The position numbers and the translations under genes are program-made. Positions 8,095 to 16,845 of a stretch of 64,000 nucleotides of DNA are shown in pieces. Numbering within the stretch: the stretch's first letter is position 1; each line of letters starts with the position of its first letter. Under the pieces are notes generated by a model. The model searched no databases. It saw only the letters and a program-made list of their open reading frames with translations, and was not told where the DNA came from. The DNA lies in assembly GCA_020073345.1 (NCBI GenBank), contig JAIQFI010000003.1:1-64000 (forward strand), in the 5' to 3' direction. This stretch comes from Terriglobia bacterium (GTDB taxonomy: Bacteria; Acidobacteriota; Terriglobia; Bryobacterales; Bryobacteraceae).

Positions 8095-11064
8095 TCAGAA
8101 CGTGTACCGCACGGCAAACTGCGCCTGAATCGGCGAACTGACGCTCGCTCCTCCGATATTCAAGCTTCCGTCCGGCAGACGGAAAGTCGCAAATGCCGCA
8201 GCCGGCGTCTGACCCGTTCCCCAAATCGATCCCTTCGCGGTAGTCGTCGATTCGTTGCTGGACACCGAAAAGAAGTGATTCTCGTGATTGAATGCGTTGA
8301 ACAAATCGACCATCAACTCTACTTGGTGTGTTTCTGCAATGCGGAAGGTCTTGGTGATGCGCAGGTCGGTGTTCCAGAAGTTGGGCTGGCGGAAGCTGTT
8401 GCGCTCCAGCAAGGCACCATTGATAATCGGCCGGTCGGTGAAATTTCCGTCTTTGTTGGAATCCGAATTGGTATAGGCCGAAAACGGCAATCCGGTACGC
8501 CAGGTCATGATTCCGGAGATCTGGAAGCCGAGCGGCAGATCGTACAGCGCGGACGCAATCAAACGCCTGCGGATGTCGTCACGGGACCATGAGTACTCCT
8601 GCTGAAAGTTGAAGGCATCCTGGTAAGTGATACCCGAGAAATTGCGCTCGTTGCTGTCGTCATCGTGATTCCACGAAAGCGTTCCGTTAATCTGAAACTG
8701 GAGGCGGCGGCTCAAGCGCTGAGTGAACGCCAGCGTCAAGCCGTCATAGTTCGAGCGCGCCGAGCTTTCTTGCGAAAGTAGCTTCCCGAAATTCGCGTTC
8801 GGACGGCTGGCTGTGTTAAAAATCGGTCGCTGTTGCGGTGGCACACCAGTGTCATTGCCGACCACCGGCTGGAACAAGTTGGTATCCCGAATGCGCTCCA
8901 GATGAACCGTGTTGGAGTGCACAAAATCCAAGGAAACCGACATCGCGTGGGTTAGCTCGCGCTCCAAGCCCAACGTATAGTTCACACTGCGAGGATTCCG
9001 AAAGTCTGGCGCGAAGAACGATGCATCCGGCTTCAGACCAGCCACGCCCGAGTTCGAGAAGAAGACGGAATCGGCGGCATTATTGGTGTTGGGCACAAAG
9101 GGATACACGAACTCGGGATGAACCTTCTGTACCGCTGCAATCTGAGTCGCGTTCAACGTGAAACTCACGCCTACGTTCGGATTGCCGGTTGAGTTAAACA
9201 CCTGATTGAGCAGCAGGGCAGGCGTTCCGGCATAGAAGATTCCCGTGGCGGCGCGGAATACAGTTTTATTGTCACCGGTGAGGTCGATCGCCAAGCCAAT
9301 CCGGGGCTGGAACTCCTTGGTGTCTGATGGGATCTGCGCTGAAAGCGGCAGGGCCGGATTCGGACGCGGTGGCGTCGGCATGATGGATGCTTCATACCGG
9401 AGGCCCCCGGACAGTGTCACGCGACGGTTGATCTTCCACGAATCCTGAACGAAAACCGCGGGGTTGTTTACCACGGCATCGAAATTGCCGTCGCCGTAAA
9501 AGATCCGGAACTGGTCGGGAACCGCGTTCTGTTTTTTGTTTAGGACGTCAAGGAAAGTCGAGAGATTGTTGAAGATGTAAACGCCGCGCCAGTTGCCGCG
9601 GAAAATCTCACTGGTGTGGTAGCGGTTGACGTCGACCCCGAACTTGACCGCGTGCCCGCCGTGAATCCATGTGGCGGCGTCGCTAAATTGCAGGGACTTG
9701 GAGGTTACGGGAATCGGCAGGAAGGAAACTCCCCCGAAGAAGCAGCAGCCGCTGACCTGAGTCTGCGGTCCGGCCAGATTCACAAAGTCCGATCCTTCCC
9801 CATTATTCACGCGAGGCCTGTCCTCCACGCGGTCCTGGAAGCGGAGTTCATTGAGGAATACCGGCGAGAATACGGAGGTGAGAGTGGCGACGCCGCCTTT
9901 GTTGAAATCCTGCTCCGTTCCGTTATTCAAGAGAACGCCGCTCTGCACGCCGGTGAACGTTCCGTTCAGAGCATCATTGCCGCTCTGGTTGTAGCGCAAC
10001 GTCAGGCGGTGCTTGTCGGTGATCTGATAGTCGCTCTTTATTAGGAACGTGTTGATGTTATTGGTGGACTGAAACACCCCTTGCTGATCGAGGTAGCTTT
10101 GGGGCAGCCCGGCGGTGGTATTGAAACGGATGGTGAGCGGCGCATGCTCGCGCTGCCCGTCGTAGACCCCGAAGAAGAACAACTTGTCCTTGACAATCGG
10201 TCCACCCAGGGCGCCACCATATTGATTGCGGAAATCCGTGACGCGGTCGCCGAAGATGGTCTTCGGCGAGATATTTGCGAGCCGAAGGTAGTCAAACGCC
10301 TCGCCATGGAACTCATTCGAGCCGGACTTGGTGATGACATTCACCGAACCGCCCGTGGCCCGGCCGTATTCCGGATCGAAGGTGCCTCTCACCACCTGGA
10401 ACTGGCTGACGGCCGCTTGGCTTACCACGAAGGCCGATCCCGAACGTTCGCCGCCCGCCTGGCCTCCGAAAAAGGGCTCATTAAAGTTCGCTCCATCAAT
10501 ATTGATCGCCGAGTTGATTCCGCGGCTGCCGGCGAAGCTGATCTGGCCGCGTTCCGGCTCCACCATGACACCGGGAGTCAACTGCGCAAGATCCAGGAAT
10601 CGGCGGCCGTTGATCGGCAGGCTGGCCACCGACCTGCTGTCGACCAGCGCCGCGGTTTGCGAACTGCTGGTTTCCACAACCGGGGCCGCGCTTTCCACGG
10701 TCACTGTTTCAGCAGCCGCCGATACGCGCAGCGAAATATTCGCCGTGATGGTTTGACCCAGCGTGAGTGTGTACCCTTTGTTGATAGTGGTGGCAAAGCC
10801 TGGCGCCGATGCCGTGACCTCATAGTCCCCAACCCCCAGCAACGGCACCAAGAACCGTCCTTCGCCATCGGACACGACGCTACGCTCGTTGCCGGTATTC
10901 TCACTCTTCACGACGACCTTCGCGTTGGGAATGGCAGCTCCCGAGGGATCCTGAACCGTTCCCTGGATCGTACCGGTCGTGGCTTGAGACTGAGCCAAAA
11001 GAACTCCCGCCAAGAAGGCGAAAAGTAAAGCTAAAGCCAGTCCGCGCTTCGGCTTTGTGGTCAT
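8095..11064 (-). CDS. TonB-dependent-receptor-like outer-membrane protein (Oar family)
   Basis: A 989-residue outer-membrane protein of the carboxypeptidase-regulatory/TonB type abundant in Acidobacteriota. Order of parts: signal peptide (MTTKPKRGLALALLFAFLAG), carboxypeptidase-regulatory Ig-like domain about residues 28-115 (TGTIQGTVQDPSGAAIPNAKV), plug domain about 130-260 (SVASLPINGRRFLDLAQLTPG), then a long beta-barrel ending in RYTF. Presumed role: uptake of large polymers or glycans across the outer membrane. AAGGAGG lies 4 bases before the ATG at 11064, which overlaps the stop of an upstream small ORF in an ATGA arrangement. Confidence 0.9.
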   Translation of the reverse strand: MTTKPKRGLALALLFAFLAGVLLAQSQATTGTIQGTVQDPSGAAIPNAKVVVKSENTGNERSVVSDGEGRFLVPLLGVGDYEVTASAPGFATTINKGYTLTLGQTITANISLRVSAAAETVTVESAAPVVETSSSQTAALVDSRSVASLPINGRRFLDLAQLTPGVMVEPERGQISFAGSRGINSAINIDGANFNEPFFGGQAGGERSGSAFVVSQAAVSQFQVVRGTFDPEYGRATGGSVNVITKSGSNEFHGEAFDYLRLANISPKTIFGDRVTDFRNQYGGALGGPIVKDKLFFFGVYDGQREHAPLTIRFNTTAGLPQSYLDQQGVFQSTNNINTFLIKSDYQITDKHRLTLRYNQSGNDALNGTFTGVQSGVLLNNGTEQDFNKGGVATLTSVFSPVFLNELRFQDRVEDRPRVNNGEGSDFVNLAGPQTQVSGCCFFGGVSFLPIPVTSKSLQFSDAATWIHGGHAVKFGVDVNRYHTSEIFRGNWRGVYIFNNLSTFLDVLNKKQNAVPDQFRIFYGDGNFDAVVNNPAVFVQDSWKINRRVTLSGGLRYEASIMPTPPRPNPALPLSAQIPSDTKEFQPRIGLAIDLTGDNKTVFRAATGIFYAGTPALLLNQVFNSTGNPNVGVSFTLNATQIAAVQKVHPEFVYPFVPNTNNAADSVFFSNSGVAGLKPDASFFAPDFRNPRSVNYTLGLERELTHAMSVSLDFVHSNTVHLERIRDTNLFQPVVGNDTGVPPQQRPIFNTASRPNANFGKLLSQESSARSNYDGLTLAFTQRLSRRLQFQINGTLSWNHDDDSNERNFSGITYQDAFNFQQEYSWSRDDIRRRLIASALYDLPLGFQISGIMTWRTGLPFSAYTNSDSNKDGNFTDRPIINGALLERNSFRQPNFWNTDLRITKTFRIAETHQVELMVDLFNAFNHENHFFSVSSNESTTTAKGSIWGTGQTPAAAFATFRLPDGSLNIGGASVSSPIQAQFAVRYTF

Positions 11065-11201
11065 GCAGCCTCCTTACCCAAATTCACAACTGACGTGGAC
11101 AGACCGCCGACGGTTGATGTACCGTACGCCGCTTGGCCAAGCAGCGATGCACTCGCTGCGAAAACCAACGCACAAAGACGGAGAAGCCAAGCTTTTCTCA
11201 T
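11061..11201 (-). CDS. Small secreted ORF coupled to the receptor gene
   Basis: A 46-codon frame starting MRKAWLLRLCALVFAASASLLG, a convincing signal peptide, followed by only about 20 residues. Its stop codon overlaps the receptor ATG (ATGA), and the receptor's AAGGAGG site lies inside its last codons, so translation of the two is likely linked. It may be a leader peptide controlling receptor translation or a trimmed remnant of another secreted protein. No homologue is recognised. Confidence 0.4.
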   Translation of the reverse strand: MRKAWLLRLCALVFAASASLLGQAAYGTSTVGGLSTSVVNLGKEAA

Positions 11202-11369
11202 AAGTTTTCTGACCTCTTTGGACTGAGAAGATGCGAGAACCTTGAACGTTAAAAATACCAGAATCAATGTTTCAAAGGAATGAAAATGTTGTAAACACTG
11301 CAAGGTGCGGGCGCTGGAGCGTAACTTAAGCCTCATCAATGAGATAGCAGGAGCATACTCGAGTCCGCC

Positions 11370-11659
11370 TTAGGAATCGATGGAAGCAATAACACTGCAG
11401 TTCCGACCGCTTGCTTTCGCTTGATACAACGCCCGGTCGGCTAACCGGTGAGTTCCGCGGTGGAGGTCACTCCTGGCTGAATGAGGGCAGCTCCCACGCT
11501 CACCGTAACAGTCTGCTCGCCACTGGATAGATCGAAGGCCTGATCCGAGATGGCGCCCCGCAAACGCTCCGCGGCGGCCTTCAGGGTCGCCGCATTCGCG
11601 TTCTCGACCACGAACTCCTCCCCTCCGTAGGAGGAGCGGACCAGATGCCCACCTTCTCG
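11370..11659 (-). pseudogene. GGDEF (diguanylate cyclase) C-terminal remnant with frameshift
   Basis: Reading the minus strand just after the cupin stop gives HLVRSSYGGEEFVVENAN, the second half of a GGDEF domain including the active-site GGEEF, then AAERLRGAIS and TVTVSVGAAL. The frame stops near 11452, but the next frame continues with ADRALYQAKASGRNC, the family's last helix. So the piece lacks its N-terminal half and carries one frameshift. It is a dead fragment butted against the cupin gene. The 170 bases between it and the next upstream-facing ORF show nothing recognisable. Confidence 0.8.
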
Positions 11660-12046
11660 CTAGCGATGTGGGTGTGCCGGCACGCCGAGCCGGTTTACCG
11701 TGTCGCCTTCGAAATCGAACTCGATCAGCACGGCGGGTTCGTCGCCCACGACCCATCCTTGATGACCGGGTTCGACGGCGACGAACTGGGGCGCCTTGTA
11801 TTCGATCACACATCCATCGGCAAACCGCACGTTGATTTGGCCTTGCGCCATGAATCCTACGTGGGCATGCATGCACAAATCCGTTCCGACCACGGTTTTC
11901 AGATGGGCGTTCCAATTGAATCCAGGCGGGTAGATCATGCGCTTCACCCTGACGTTCCCGGCCCTCGCGATATCGACCAGAACACCGCCCACTTCGCGAT
12001 GCTCGTCGGCTTTCATCGGGCCAAGGAGCGGATTGGTTGTGCTCAT
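11660..12046 (-). CDS. Cupin-domain protein
   Basis: A 128-residue single-domain cupin: KRMIYPPGFNWNAHLKTVVGTDLCMHAHVGFMAQGQINVRFADG forms the first cupin motif (with HAH as metal ligands), and PQFVAVEPGHQGWVVGDEPAVLIEF the second. GGAGGAAG precedes the ATG at 12046, and a small inverted repeat CTCCA-N5-TGGAG lies at 12067-12081 upstream. Function unassigned; such small cupins bind metals and may be sugar-modifying enzymes or regulators. It stands alone between a pseudogene and a tRNA fragment. Confidence 0.8.
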   Translation of the reverse strand: MSTTNPLLGPMKADEHREVGGVLVDIARAGNVRVKRMIYPPGFNWNAHLKTVVGTDLCMHAHVGFMAQGQINVRFADGCVIEYKAPQFVAVEPGHQGWVVGDEPAVLIEFDFEGDTVNRLGVPAHPHR

Positions 12047-12127
12047 GGTTGCTTCCTCCAGACATTCTCCAGACTATGGAGAGCATAGGGCATCTTGGGG
12101 GGCGGACACAATGTGGCGATTCAGGAA

Positions 12128-12156
12128 GGCGTCACCAGGGGGATTCGAACCCCCGT
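12128..12156 (-). repeat. Copy of the tRNA-Glu 3' end (putative att site)
   Basis: 29 bases match the acceptor/T-arm end of the intact tRNA-Glu at 13264-13292 with a single mismatch, in the same orientation. Weaker similarity continues into the anticodon stem up to about 12163. There is no 5' half, so it is not a tRNA. It lies on the 3' side of the tRNA, the position where the far end of an element integrated in a tRNA 3' end is expected. Confidence 0.75.
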
Positions 12157-12171
12157 CCGCCGGAGCCGCCT

Positions 12172-12699
12172 ATGATGGAGTCTATGGAACCGCTTGCAGG
12201 CGCGCACTTGCTCACTGATTCATTGATTGAGTCGGTAGTTGAGAAGGCTAAGCACTCCCCGAGGCTTCGGATGAACTACAACTTCCATACGGGCCCCGAA
12301 GACAACCCGCATCGCTTTCTCAATGTCTTGGCCTACGGCACATATGTGATGCCCCACCGTCACAAGAATCCCCCGAAGGCGGAGTCCTTCATCGTGTTGG
12401 ACGGCTACGTAGCCGTCTTTCTCTTCAAGGATGACGGAACTCTAGGCAACACTCTCATCCTGGGCTCGGGACCTCTTCCTGAAAAGCTTCCCGCCACCGC
12501 CGCTGGAAAGCCAGTGGCCCGCGGTATCGACCTCGCTCCAGGCATTTGGCATAGCATCACCGCCTTGACCCCCCACGCTGTCTGCTACGAAGTGAAGCCT
12601 GGCCCTTGGGACCCGGTCACCGACAAGGAATTTGCTCCCTGGGCACCATCGGAGGGAAGCGCAACAGCTTCAGAGTATCTCGGCAACCTCCTTCGTTGA
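12172..12699 (+). CDS. WbuC-family cupin-fold metalloprotein
   Basis: About 175 residues. Core features are LRMNYNFHTGPEDNPHRFLNVL, YVMPHRHKNPPKAESFIVLDG (metal-binding H-x-H and Glu of the cupin) and GIDLAPGIWHSITALTPHAVCYEVKPGP, matching the WbuC group found in O-antigen clusters. I start it at ATG 12172 (GGAG 7 bases upstream); the longer frame from 12037 runs through the tRNA remnant and is artefactual. It lies inside the block bounded by tRNA-Glu repeats and looks somewhat less GC-rich than its surroundings, consistent with acquisition. Substrate unknown. Confidence 0.8.
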   Translation: MMESMEPLAGAHLLTDSLIESVVEKAKHSPRLRMNYNFHTGPEDNPHRFLNVLAYGTYVMPHRHKNPPKAESFIVLDGYVAVFLFKDDGTLGNTLILGSGPLPEKLPATAAGKPVARGIDLAPGIWHSITALTPHAVCYEVKPGPWDPVTDKEFAPWAPSEGSATASEYLGNLLR

Positions 12700-12791
12700 C
12701 CTTGCGCCAAGGCCAATGAGTCCAGTTCACTAGAAGTCCCTCCCTATCTCCTGCGCGCAATACCTAGTATGCTCGCCTTGAGGAGAATCGC

Positions 12792-13247
12792 ATGCTGTTC
12801 CAACGATTACTCGTGGTTCTGTTGAGTGCATCAGGCATCTGGGCGGCAGATGCCAGCATAGGAACCTGGAAGCTCAACGTCGCCAAATCCACGTTCAGAC
12901 CCGGCCCCCCACCTGTAACTGAGACGCGGACATACAAAGCGCAGCCTAAGGGAGTGCAGACCACAGTAAAGACAACTTGGGCCGATAGGTTGTCCACAAC
13001 TGTCGAATACCCAGCAAACTACGATGGCAAGGATTATCCAGTCGATGGATCTCGTGAAGTTGACGTAGTAGTACTTACGCGGATTGACGACTTCACCTCC
13101 GCAGCAACCCTGAAGCACTTTGGCAAGGAGATTGGCGTAGCCCGCCGCGTGGTCTCACCAGATGGGAAGACCATGACGATCAGCTATAAGGGCATCAACA
13201 CGAGAGGCGACCAAGTTGATAACGTGGCGGTCTACGACAGACGCTAA
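12792..13247 (+). CDS. Small secreted beta-rich protein, conserved-hypothetical type
   Basis: 151 residues with signal peptide (MLFQRLLVVLLSASGIWA) and mature start ADASIGTWKLNVAKSTFRPGPPP, a module recurrent in Acidobacteriota secretomes and resembling small lipocalin-like folds. It ends ISYKGINTRGDQVDNVAVYDRR. GAGGAG sits 6 bases before the ATG. Second cargo gene between the tRNA-Glu repeats. No catalytic motif recognised. Confidence 0.75.
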   Translation: MLFQRLLVVLLSASGIWAADASIGTWKLNVAKSTFRPGPPPVTETRTYKAQPKGVQTTVKTTWADRLSTTVEYPANYDGKDYPVDGSREVDVVVLTRIDDFTSAATLKHFGKEIGVARRVVSPDGKTMTISYKGINTRGDQVDNVAVYDRR

Positions 13248-13265
13248 CTACTCGATTTGGTTTGG

Positions 13266-13340
13266 CGTCCCCAGGGGGATTCGAACCCCCGTTACCGCCG
13301 TGAAAGGGCGATGTCCTAGGCCGGGCTAGACGATGGGGAC
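13266..13340 (-). tRNA. tRNA-Glu (anticodon TTC)
   Basis: A complete cloverleaf on the minus strand: acceptor GTCCCCA pairs with TGGGGAC, D-arm TCGTCTAGCCCGG, anticodon loop CTTTCAC with TTC, and T-arm GGGGGTTCGAATCCCCC. The discriminator is G, and CCA is encoded at 13265-13263. Its 3' end is duplicated at 12128-12156. Confidence 0.96.
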
Positions 13341-13368
13341 AGCTGGTGCAACCACTACGCGGACAAAC

Positions 13369-13686
13369 TTACAGGCTCTTCAGATATGCGACGATGTCGT
13401 CTTTCTCCGCCTTGGTGAGCGCGTCGGCGAACGGAGGCATTCCGTTTCCACCTTCGTTGATCATGGTCGTCACGTTGGCGTCGTTCACAGCCTTGCCGTT
13501 GGCGAGCTTGTCGTGCTTGAACAAGCCCTTCAGTCCGGGGCCCACTTTCTGATCTGTACTATCCGCATTGTGGCAGACCGAGCAGTTATCGTCGAAGTTG
13601 GATTTACCCTTCTTGGCATCGGCCGCAAAAGCCTGCGCTGCCATCAGGAGTCCCATGGCACCCACTGCAGTTAGTGACGTCTTCAT
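13369..13686 (-). CDS. Small c-type cytochrome
   Basis: 105 residues: signal peptide (MKTSLTAVGAMGLLMAAQAFA), heme site CSVCH at 35-39, and a distal-Met region EGGNGMPPFADALTKAEKDDIVAYLKSL, i.e. a mono-heme class I cytochrome c of the periplasm. The true ATG is 13686; longer frames are read-through of the divergent gene. Start codons of this gene and of the peroxiredoxin are 25 bases apart, so the promoters are shared or overlapping. Confidence 0.9.
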   Translation of the reverse strand: MKTSLTAVGAMGLLMAAQAFAADAKKGKSNFDDNCSVCHNADSTDQKVGPGLKGLFKHDKLANGKAVNDANVTTMINEGGNGMPPFADALTKAEKDDIVAYLKSL

Positions 13687-13711
13687 GCTTTCTAGTTTAC
13701 AATCTCGGCAT

Positions 13712-14158
13712 ATGAGTCTCCAAGCAGGCGATCGCGCCCCCGAAATTAAGGGCGGTTCCTTCCAGCTCTCCAAGCTCAAGGGTAAGACAGTGGTTGTGTT
13801 CTTCTTTCCCAAGGCCGACACGCCCGGGTGCACCAAGGAATCGTGCGAATTCCGCGATTCCGCGAAGAAATTCGCCAAGAAGAATGCCGAGATCGTGGGC
13901 CTCTCGCCGGACAAGCCCGAAGCCCAGGCCAAGTTCGCCGAGAAGTACGGTCTTCCCTATACCTTCGTCCCCGATCCCGACCATAAGATCGCGGAAGCCT
14001 ATGGCGTGTGGAAGGAAAAGAGCATGTATGGGCGGAAGTACATGGGTATCGAGCGCACGACTTTCGTGATCGACCCGCAGGGGAAGATCGCCACGGTGTT
14101 CGAGAAGGTGAAGGTCGCCGGGCACGCGGAAGCCGTGCTGGAATCGTTGGCTACGTAA
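13712..14158 (+). CDS. bcp: Thiol peroxidase, Bcp/PrxQ type peroxiredoxin
   Basis: 148 residues reducing hydroperoxides with thioredoxin. The peroxidatic motif PGCTKESC contains Cys40 and the resolving Cys45 five residues on, diagnostic for Bcp/PrxQ. FFPKADTP and the C-terminal Arg (GIERTTFVIDPQGKI) complete the active site. Start ATG 13712. Divergent from the cytochrome c gene; convergent with the SLC13 transporter. Confidence 0.93.
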   Translation: MSLQAGDRAPEIKGGSFQLSKLKGKTVVVFFFPKADTPGCTKESCEFRDSAKKFAKKNAEIVGLSPDKPEAQAKFAEKYGLPYTFVPDPDHKIAEAYGVWKEKSMYGRKYMGIERTTFVIDPQGKIATVFEKVKVAGHAEAVLESLAT

Positions 14159-14161
14159 GAT

Positions 14162-15577
14162 CTACCAGATCCCGATCAGCTTCCACCACGCGAATCCCGC
14201 CGTGGTCCAGATCAGAAGATGGGCCACACTCGCCAGCGCGCCGGCCTGCCACCATTTCTTGAGCGATACGTAATCCTGCGCGAAGTAGACCGGCGCGGGC
14301 GTGGTCCCGTAGTGCGTCAGGCACGCGGAAAGATTGGCGAGGCAGGCAAAGGTCCATACGGCCAGCCCGATCGGGGCGCCCTTCATCAGCAGCACCGCCA
14401 GGAACGCGGGAAACATCGACAACATGTGCGCCGTAATGCTGGCGAAGGCATAGTGCGCATAGAAATAGATCACGATGGTAATGGCAAACAGCGTCGTCCA
14501 TCCGTAGCCTTCCAGATGTGTCCCGACCGAGTTGGCGAAGGCCTTGGTCACTCCGGCATCGTTCAAGCCCTGGGCCAGGCGATACAGACCTCCGTACCAG
14601 ATGAAGATCCCCCAGCCCGCTCTTTCTCCCCGAATGTCTTCCCAGGTCAGCACGCCTGTGAGAAGCAGCACCATGCAACCCAGCAAGGCGGTGACGGTGA
14701 TATCGGCGCCCCACGCAGTCCGCGAGGTCACCCAGAAAAAACAGACCGTCGCGAACACGCCGGCAAGAATCCACTCTGCTGATCGCAGCGGTCCCATCTT
14801 CGCGAGCTCTGCAGCCGCGAACTCGCGGGCTTCGGGAGTCTTCTGGATACTGGGCCGGATGACGCGCATGGTCAGCCAGGGCACCACGGCCATGGAGAGC
14901 AACCCGGGCACGATAGTGGCCCGAATCCAGCCCGCCGGAGAGATTTCGTAGCCCGCCTGATGGGCCAGATCGCGGGCGATAAAGTTGCTCACCTGCCCGG
15001 TGATGAACATGGCGGAGGTGACGCACACGGCCTGATAGACGGCGCTCATCAGATAGGCTCCCAAGCGGCTGGCGGTCTCGCCCGGATGCGAGCCGTAGAG
15101 CTCGGCGATCGACCGCACCACGGGCAGCACCACGCCGGCGCTGCGCGCGCCGTTCGACGGGATCATTCCCGCCAGCACCATGTCGGACGCGGCCAGCGAG
15201 TACGCCACGCCCAGCGAACTGTGCCCGAACGCGCGGACAAAGAAGAGCGCGATGCGACGGGCAAGCCCGGTCTGGATGAGCGCGCGCGAGATGAAGAACG
15301 CAACCAAAACCAGCCAGACCGAGGAGTTCGAGTAGCCAGACAGCGCCTCGGTGATGGTGAGGCCGCCCATCAGCGCCGAGAGCGTCACCGCCAGCAAGAC
15401 CAGCGCGCCGGCGGGAATCGGCTCGATGATCGAGCCGACGATGGTGGCGGCGAAAATTCCGGCGAGCCTCCAGCCTTCTGGTTTCACGGCCGCGGGCCTG
15501 GGGATGGCGTACACCACCACCAGATACACGGCCACCAGAATCGCGAAGCCACGGAGCATGCGCTTTCGGCCGGACAT
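14162..15577 (-). CDS. SLC13/DASS-type anion symporter
   Basis: An integral membrane protein (about 471 residues, roughly 12 hydrophobic segments) of the divalent anion:Na+ symporter superfamily, nearest in feel to 2-oxoglutarate/malate translocators. Characteristic stretches are SSVWLVLVAFFISRALIQTGLARRIAL, DMVLAGMIPSNGARSAGVVLPV (the SNT-like carboxylate-binding loop) and VTSAMFITGQVSN. ATG 15577 is chosen because it starts just before the first membrane helix; the frame extends 20 codons further upstream but overlaps the MFS gene. It is the last gene of a three-gene minus-strand run. Confidence 0.85.
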   Translation of the reverse strand: MSGRKRMLRGFAILVAVYLVVVYAIPRPAAVKPEGWRLAGIFAATIVGSIIEPIPAGALVLLAVTLSALMGGLTITEALSGYSNSSVWLVLVAFFISRALIQTGLARRIALFFVRAFGHSSLGVAYSLAASDMVLAGMIPSNGARSAGVVLPVVRSIAELYGSHPGETASRLGAYLMSAVYQAVCVTSAMFITGQVSNFIARDLAHQAGYEISPAGWIRATIVPGLLSMAVVPWLTMRVIRPSIQKTPEAREFAAAELAKMGPLRSAEWILAGVFATVCFFWVTSRTAWGADITVTALLGCMVLLLTGVLTWEDIRGERAGWGIFIWYGGLYRLAQGLNDAGVTKAFANSVGTHLEGYGWTTLFAITIVIYFYAHYAFASITAHMLSMFPAFLAVLLMKGAPIGLAVWTFACLANLSACLTHYGTTPAPVYFAQDYVSLKKWWQAGALASVAHLLIWTTAGFAWWKLIGIW

Positions 15578-15600
15578 GGGCAAAGGACAGGATACGCCAT

Positions 15601-16845
15601 TTAGGCTTGCCGTTCCGGCCGTATGAGCAACCAGCACGCCGCGGCGATGAGATACAGACCTGATAGCACGTGGAGCGGTAGACTCCAGCTACCGGTGCGA
15701 TCCACCAGCAGCGCCAGTACCAGCGGGCCGAAGAACGCGCCCACCTGGCCTGAAGTGTTCATGACGGAACTCAGCAGCGCCGTGTTGCGGCCGCCCAGAC
15801 CGATGGCCGTCGACCAGCTGGGCGCCAGCGTGAACATCGAAAATGCGCCGCCCAACGCGATCAGCGTTCCGCCGATGCGCGGATTGGACGCCAAAGTTCC
15901 CGCCAGCATCGCCGCGGCCGCGAGTAAATACGCCACGACCCCGACTCCGCACGTTCCCACTCGCACGCCCAGCCGGCGGCACAGAGCGTCGGTGGTAAAC
16001 CCGCCGGTTACATCGGCGATGGCGCTCAACGTAAGAGGAAGTCCCGAGAAAATCGCCAGCTCAGCCGATGACATGCCGCGCGCCTTGGCCAGATACGTCG
16101 GCAGCCAGGTGATGAAGAAATAGTATCCGTAGCTGTTGGCCACGTACTGAAGGCAGAGAGGCAGCAAGCTGGGGACCCGGAAGACTTCCGTCCATGCCCG
16201 GCCGCGTTCGTGCGCCGGAGGCAGGCCGCGCGTTTTCTCGATCAGGTCGGCCTCCGCGGCATTCACCGAAGGATGCTCGCGCGGCTCGTCGCGAAACCAC
16301 CCATACCAAAACGCGGCCCAGGCGAGCCCGATGAATCCCAGGGCGACGAACACCATCCGCCAGGGCAGATACAGCGCGATCAACGCCACCAATCCCGGCG
16401 TGAGACCGCCGGCCAGGTGCGCGCCGGCAAAGAATATTCCTTGGACCTGTCCGCGCTCTTTCAGGGGGATCCAGCGAGAGAATACGCGTGCGGCATTGGG
16501 CCAGGCTCCGGCTTCTCCCGCGCCGAACAGGAAACGGACCACCAGCATCACGGCGTAGCTGGTAGCGGCAGCCGTCAGCATCGTAAAAGCCGACCACCAC
16601 AACACGATGCGCGTCAGCACCCGACGGCTTCCGATTCGGTCCGCCCACCAGGCCGTGGGCATTTCGAACAGCGCGTAGGCGGCGGTGAAGGCGCTGAACA
16701 CCCAGCCCATCTGAAGCTGGGTGATGTTCAGATCCGCCATGATGGAAGGCGCCAGCACGCCGACGCACACCCGATCGAGATACGTTACGCCGGCCAGGGC
16801 CACTGCGGCCCCAACGACGCGGTAACGCACACGCGTCGCGGTCAT
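15601..16845 (-). CDS. MFS transporter, anion:cation symporter type
   Basis: 414 residues, 12 predicted helices. It has MFS loop motifs WWADRIGSRRVLTR (between helices 2 and 3) and an ALFEMPTAWWADRIG context like ACS-family (hexuronate/phthalate) carriers, plus FGAGEAGAWPNAARVFSRWIPLKERG, the family hallmark. It probably imports a sugar acid or aromatic acid. Its ATG overlaps the stop of the upstream dehydrogenase gene (ATGA). Confidence 0.88.
   Translation of the reverse strand: MTATRVRYRVVGAAVALAGVTYLDRVCVGVLAPSIMADLNITQLQMGWVFSAFTAAYALFEMPTAWWADRIGSRRVLTRIVLWWSAFTMLTAAATSYAVMLVVRFLFGAGEAGAWPNAARVFSRWIPLKERGQVQGIFFAGAHLAGGLTPGLVALIALYLPWRMVFVALGFIGLAWAAFWYGWFRDEPREHPSVNAAEADLIEKTRGLPPAHERGRAWTEVFRVPSLLPLCLQYVANSYGYYFFITWLPTYLAKARGMSSAELAIFSGLPLTLSAIADVTGGFTTDALCRRLGVRVGTCGVGVVAYLLAAAAMLAGTLASNPRIGGTLIALGGAFSMFTLAPSWSTAIGLGGRNTALLSSVMNTSGQVGAFFGPLVLALLVDRTGSWSLPLHVLSGLYLIAAACWLLIRPERQA

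Noticed and set aside
12037-12171. Extended N-terminus of the WbuC-like gene, including GDSNPRPPEPP
   Set aside because: The peptide is a translation of the tRNA-Glu T-arm fragment; the real start is at 12172.
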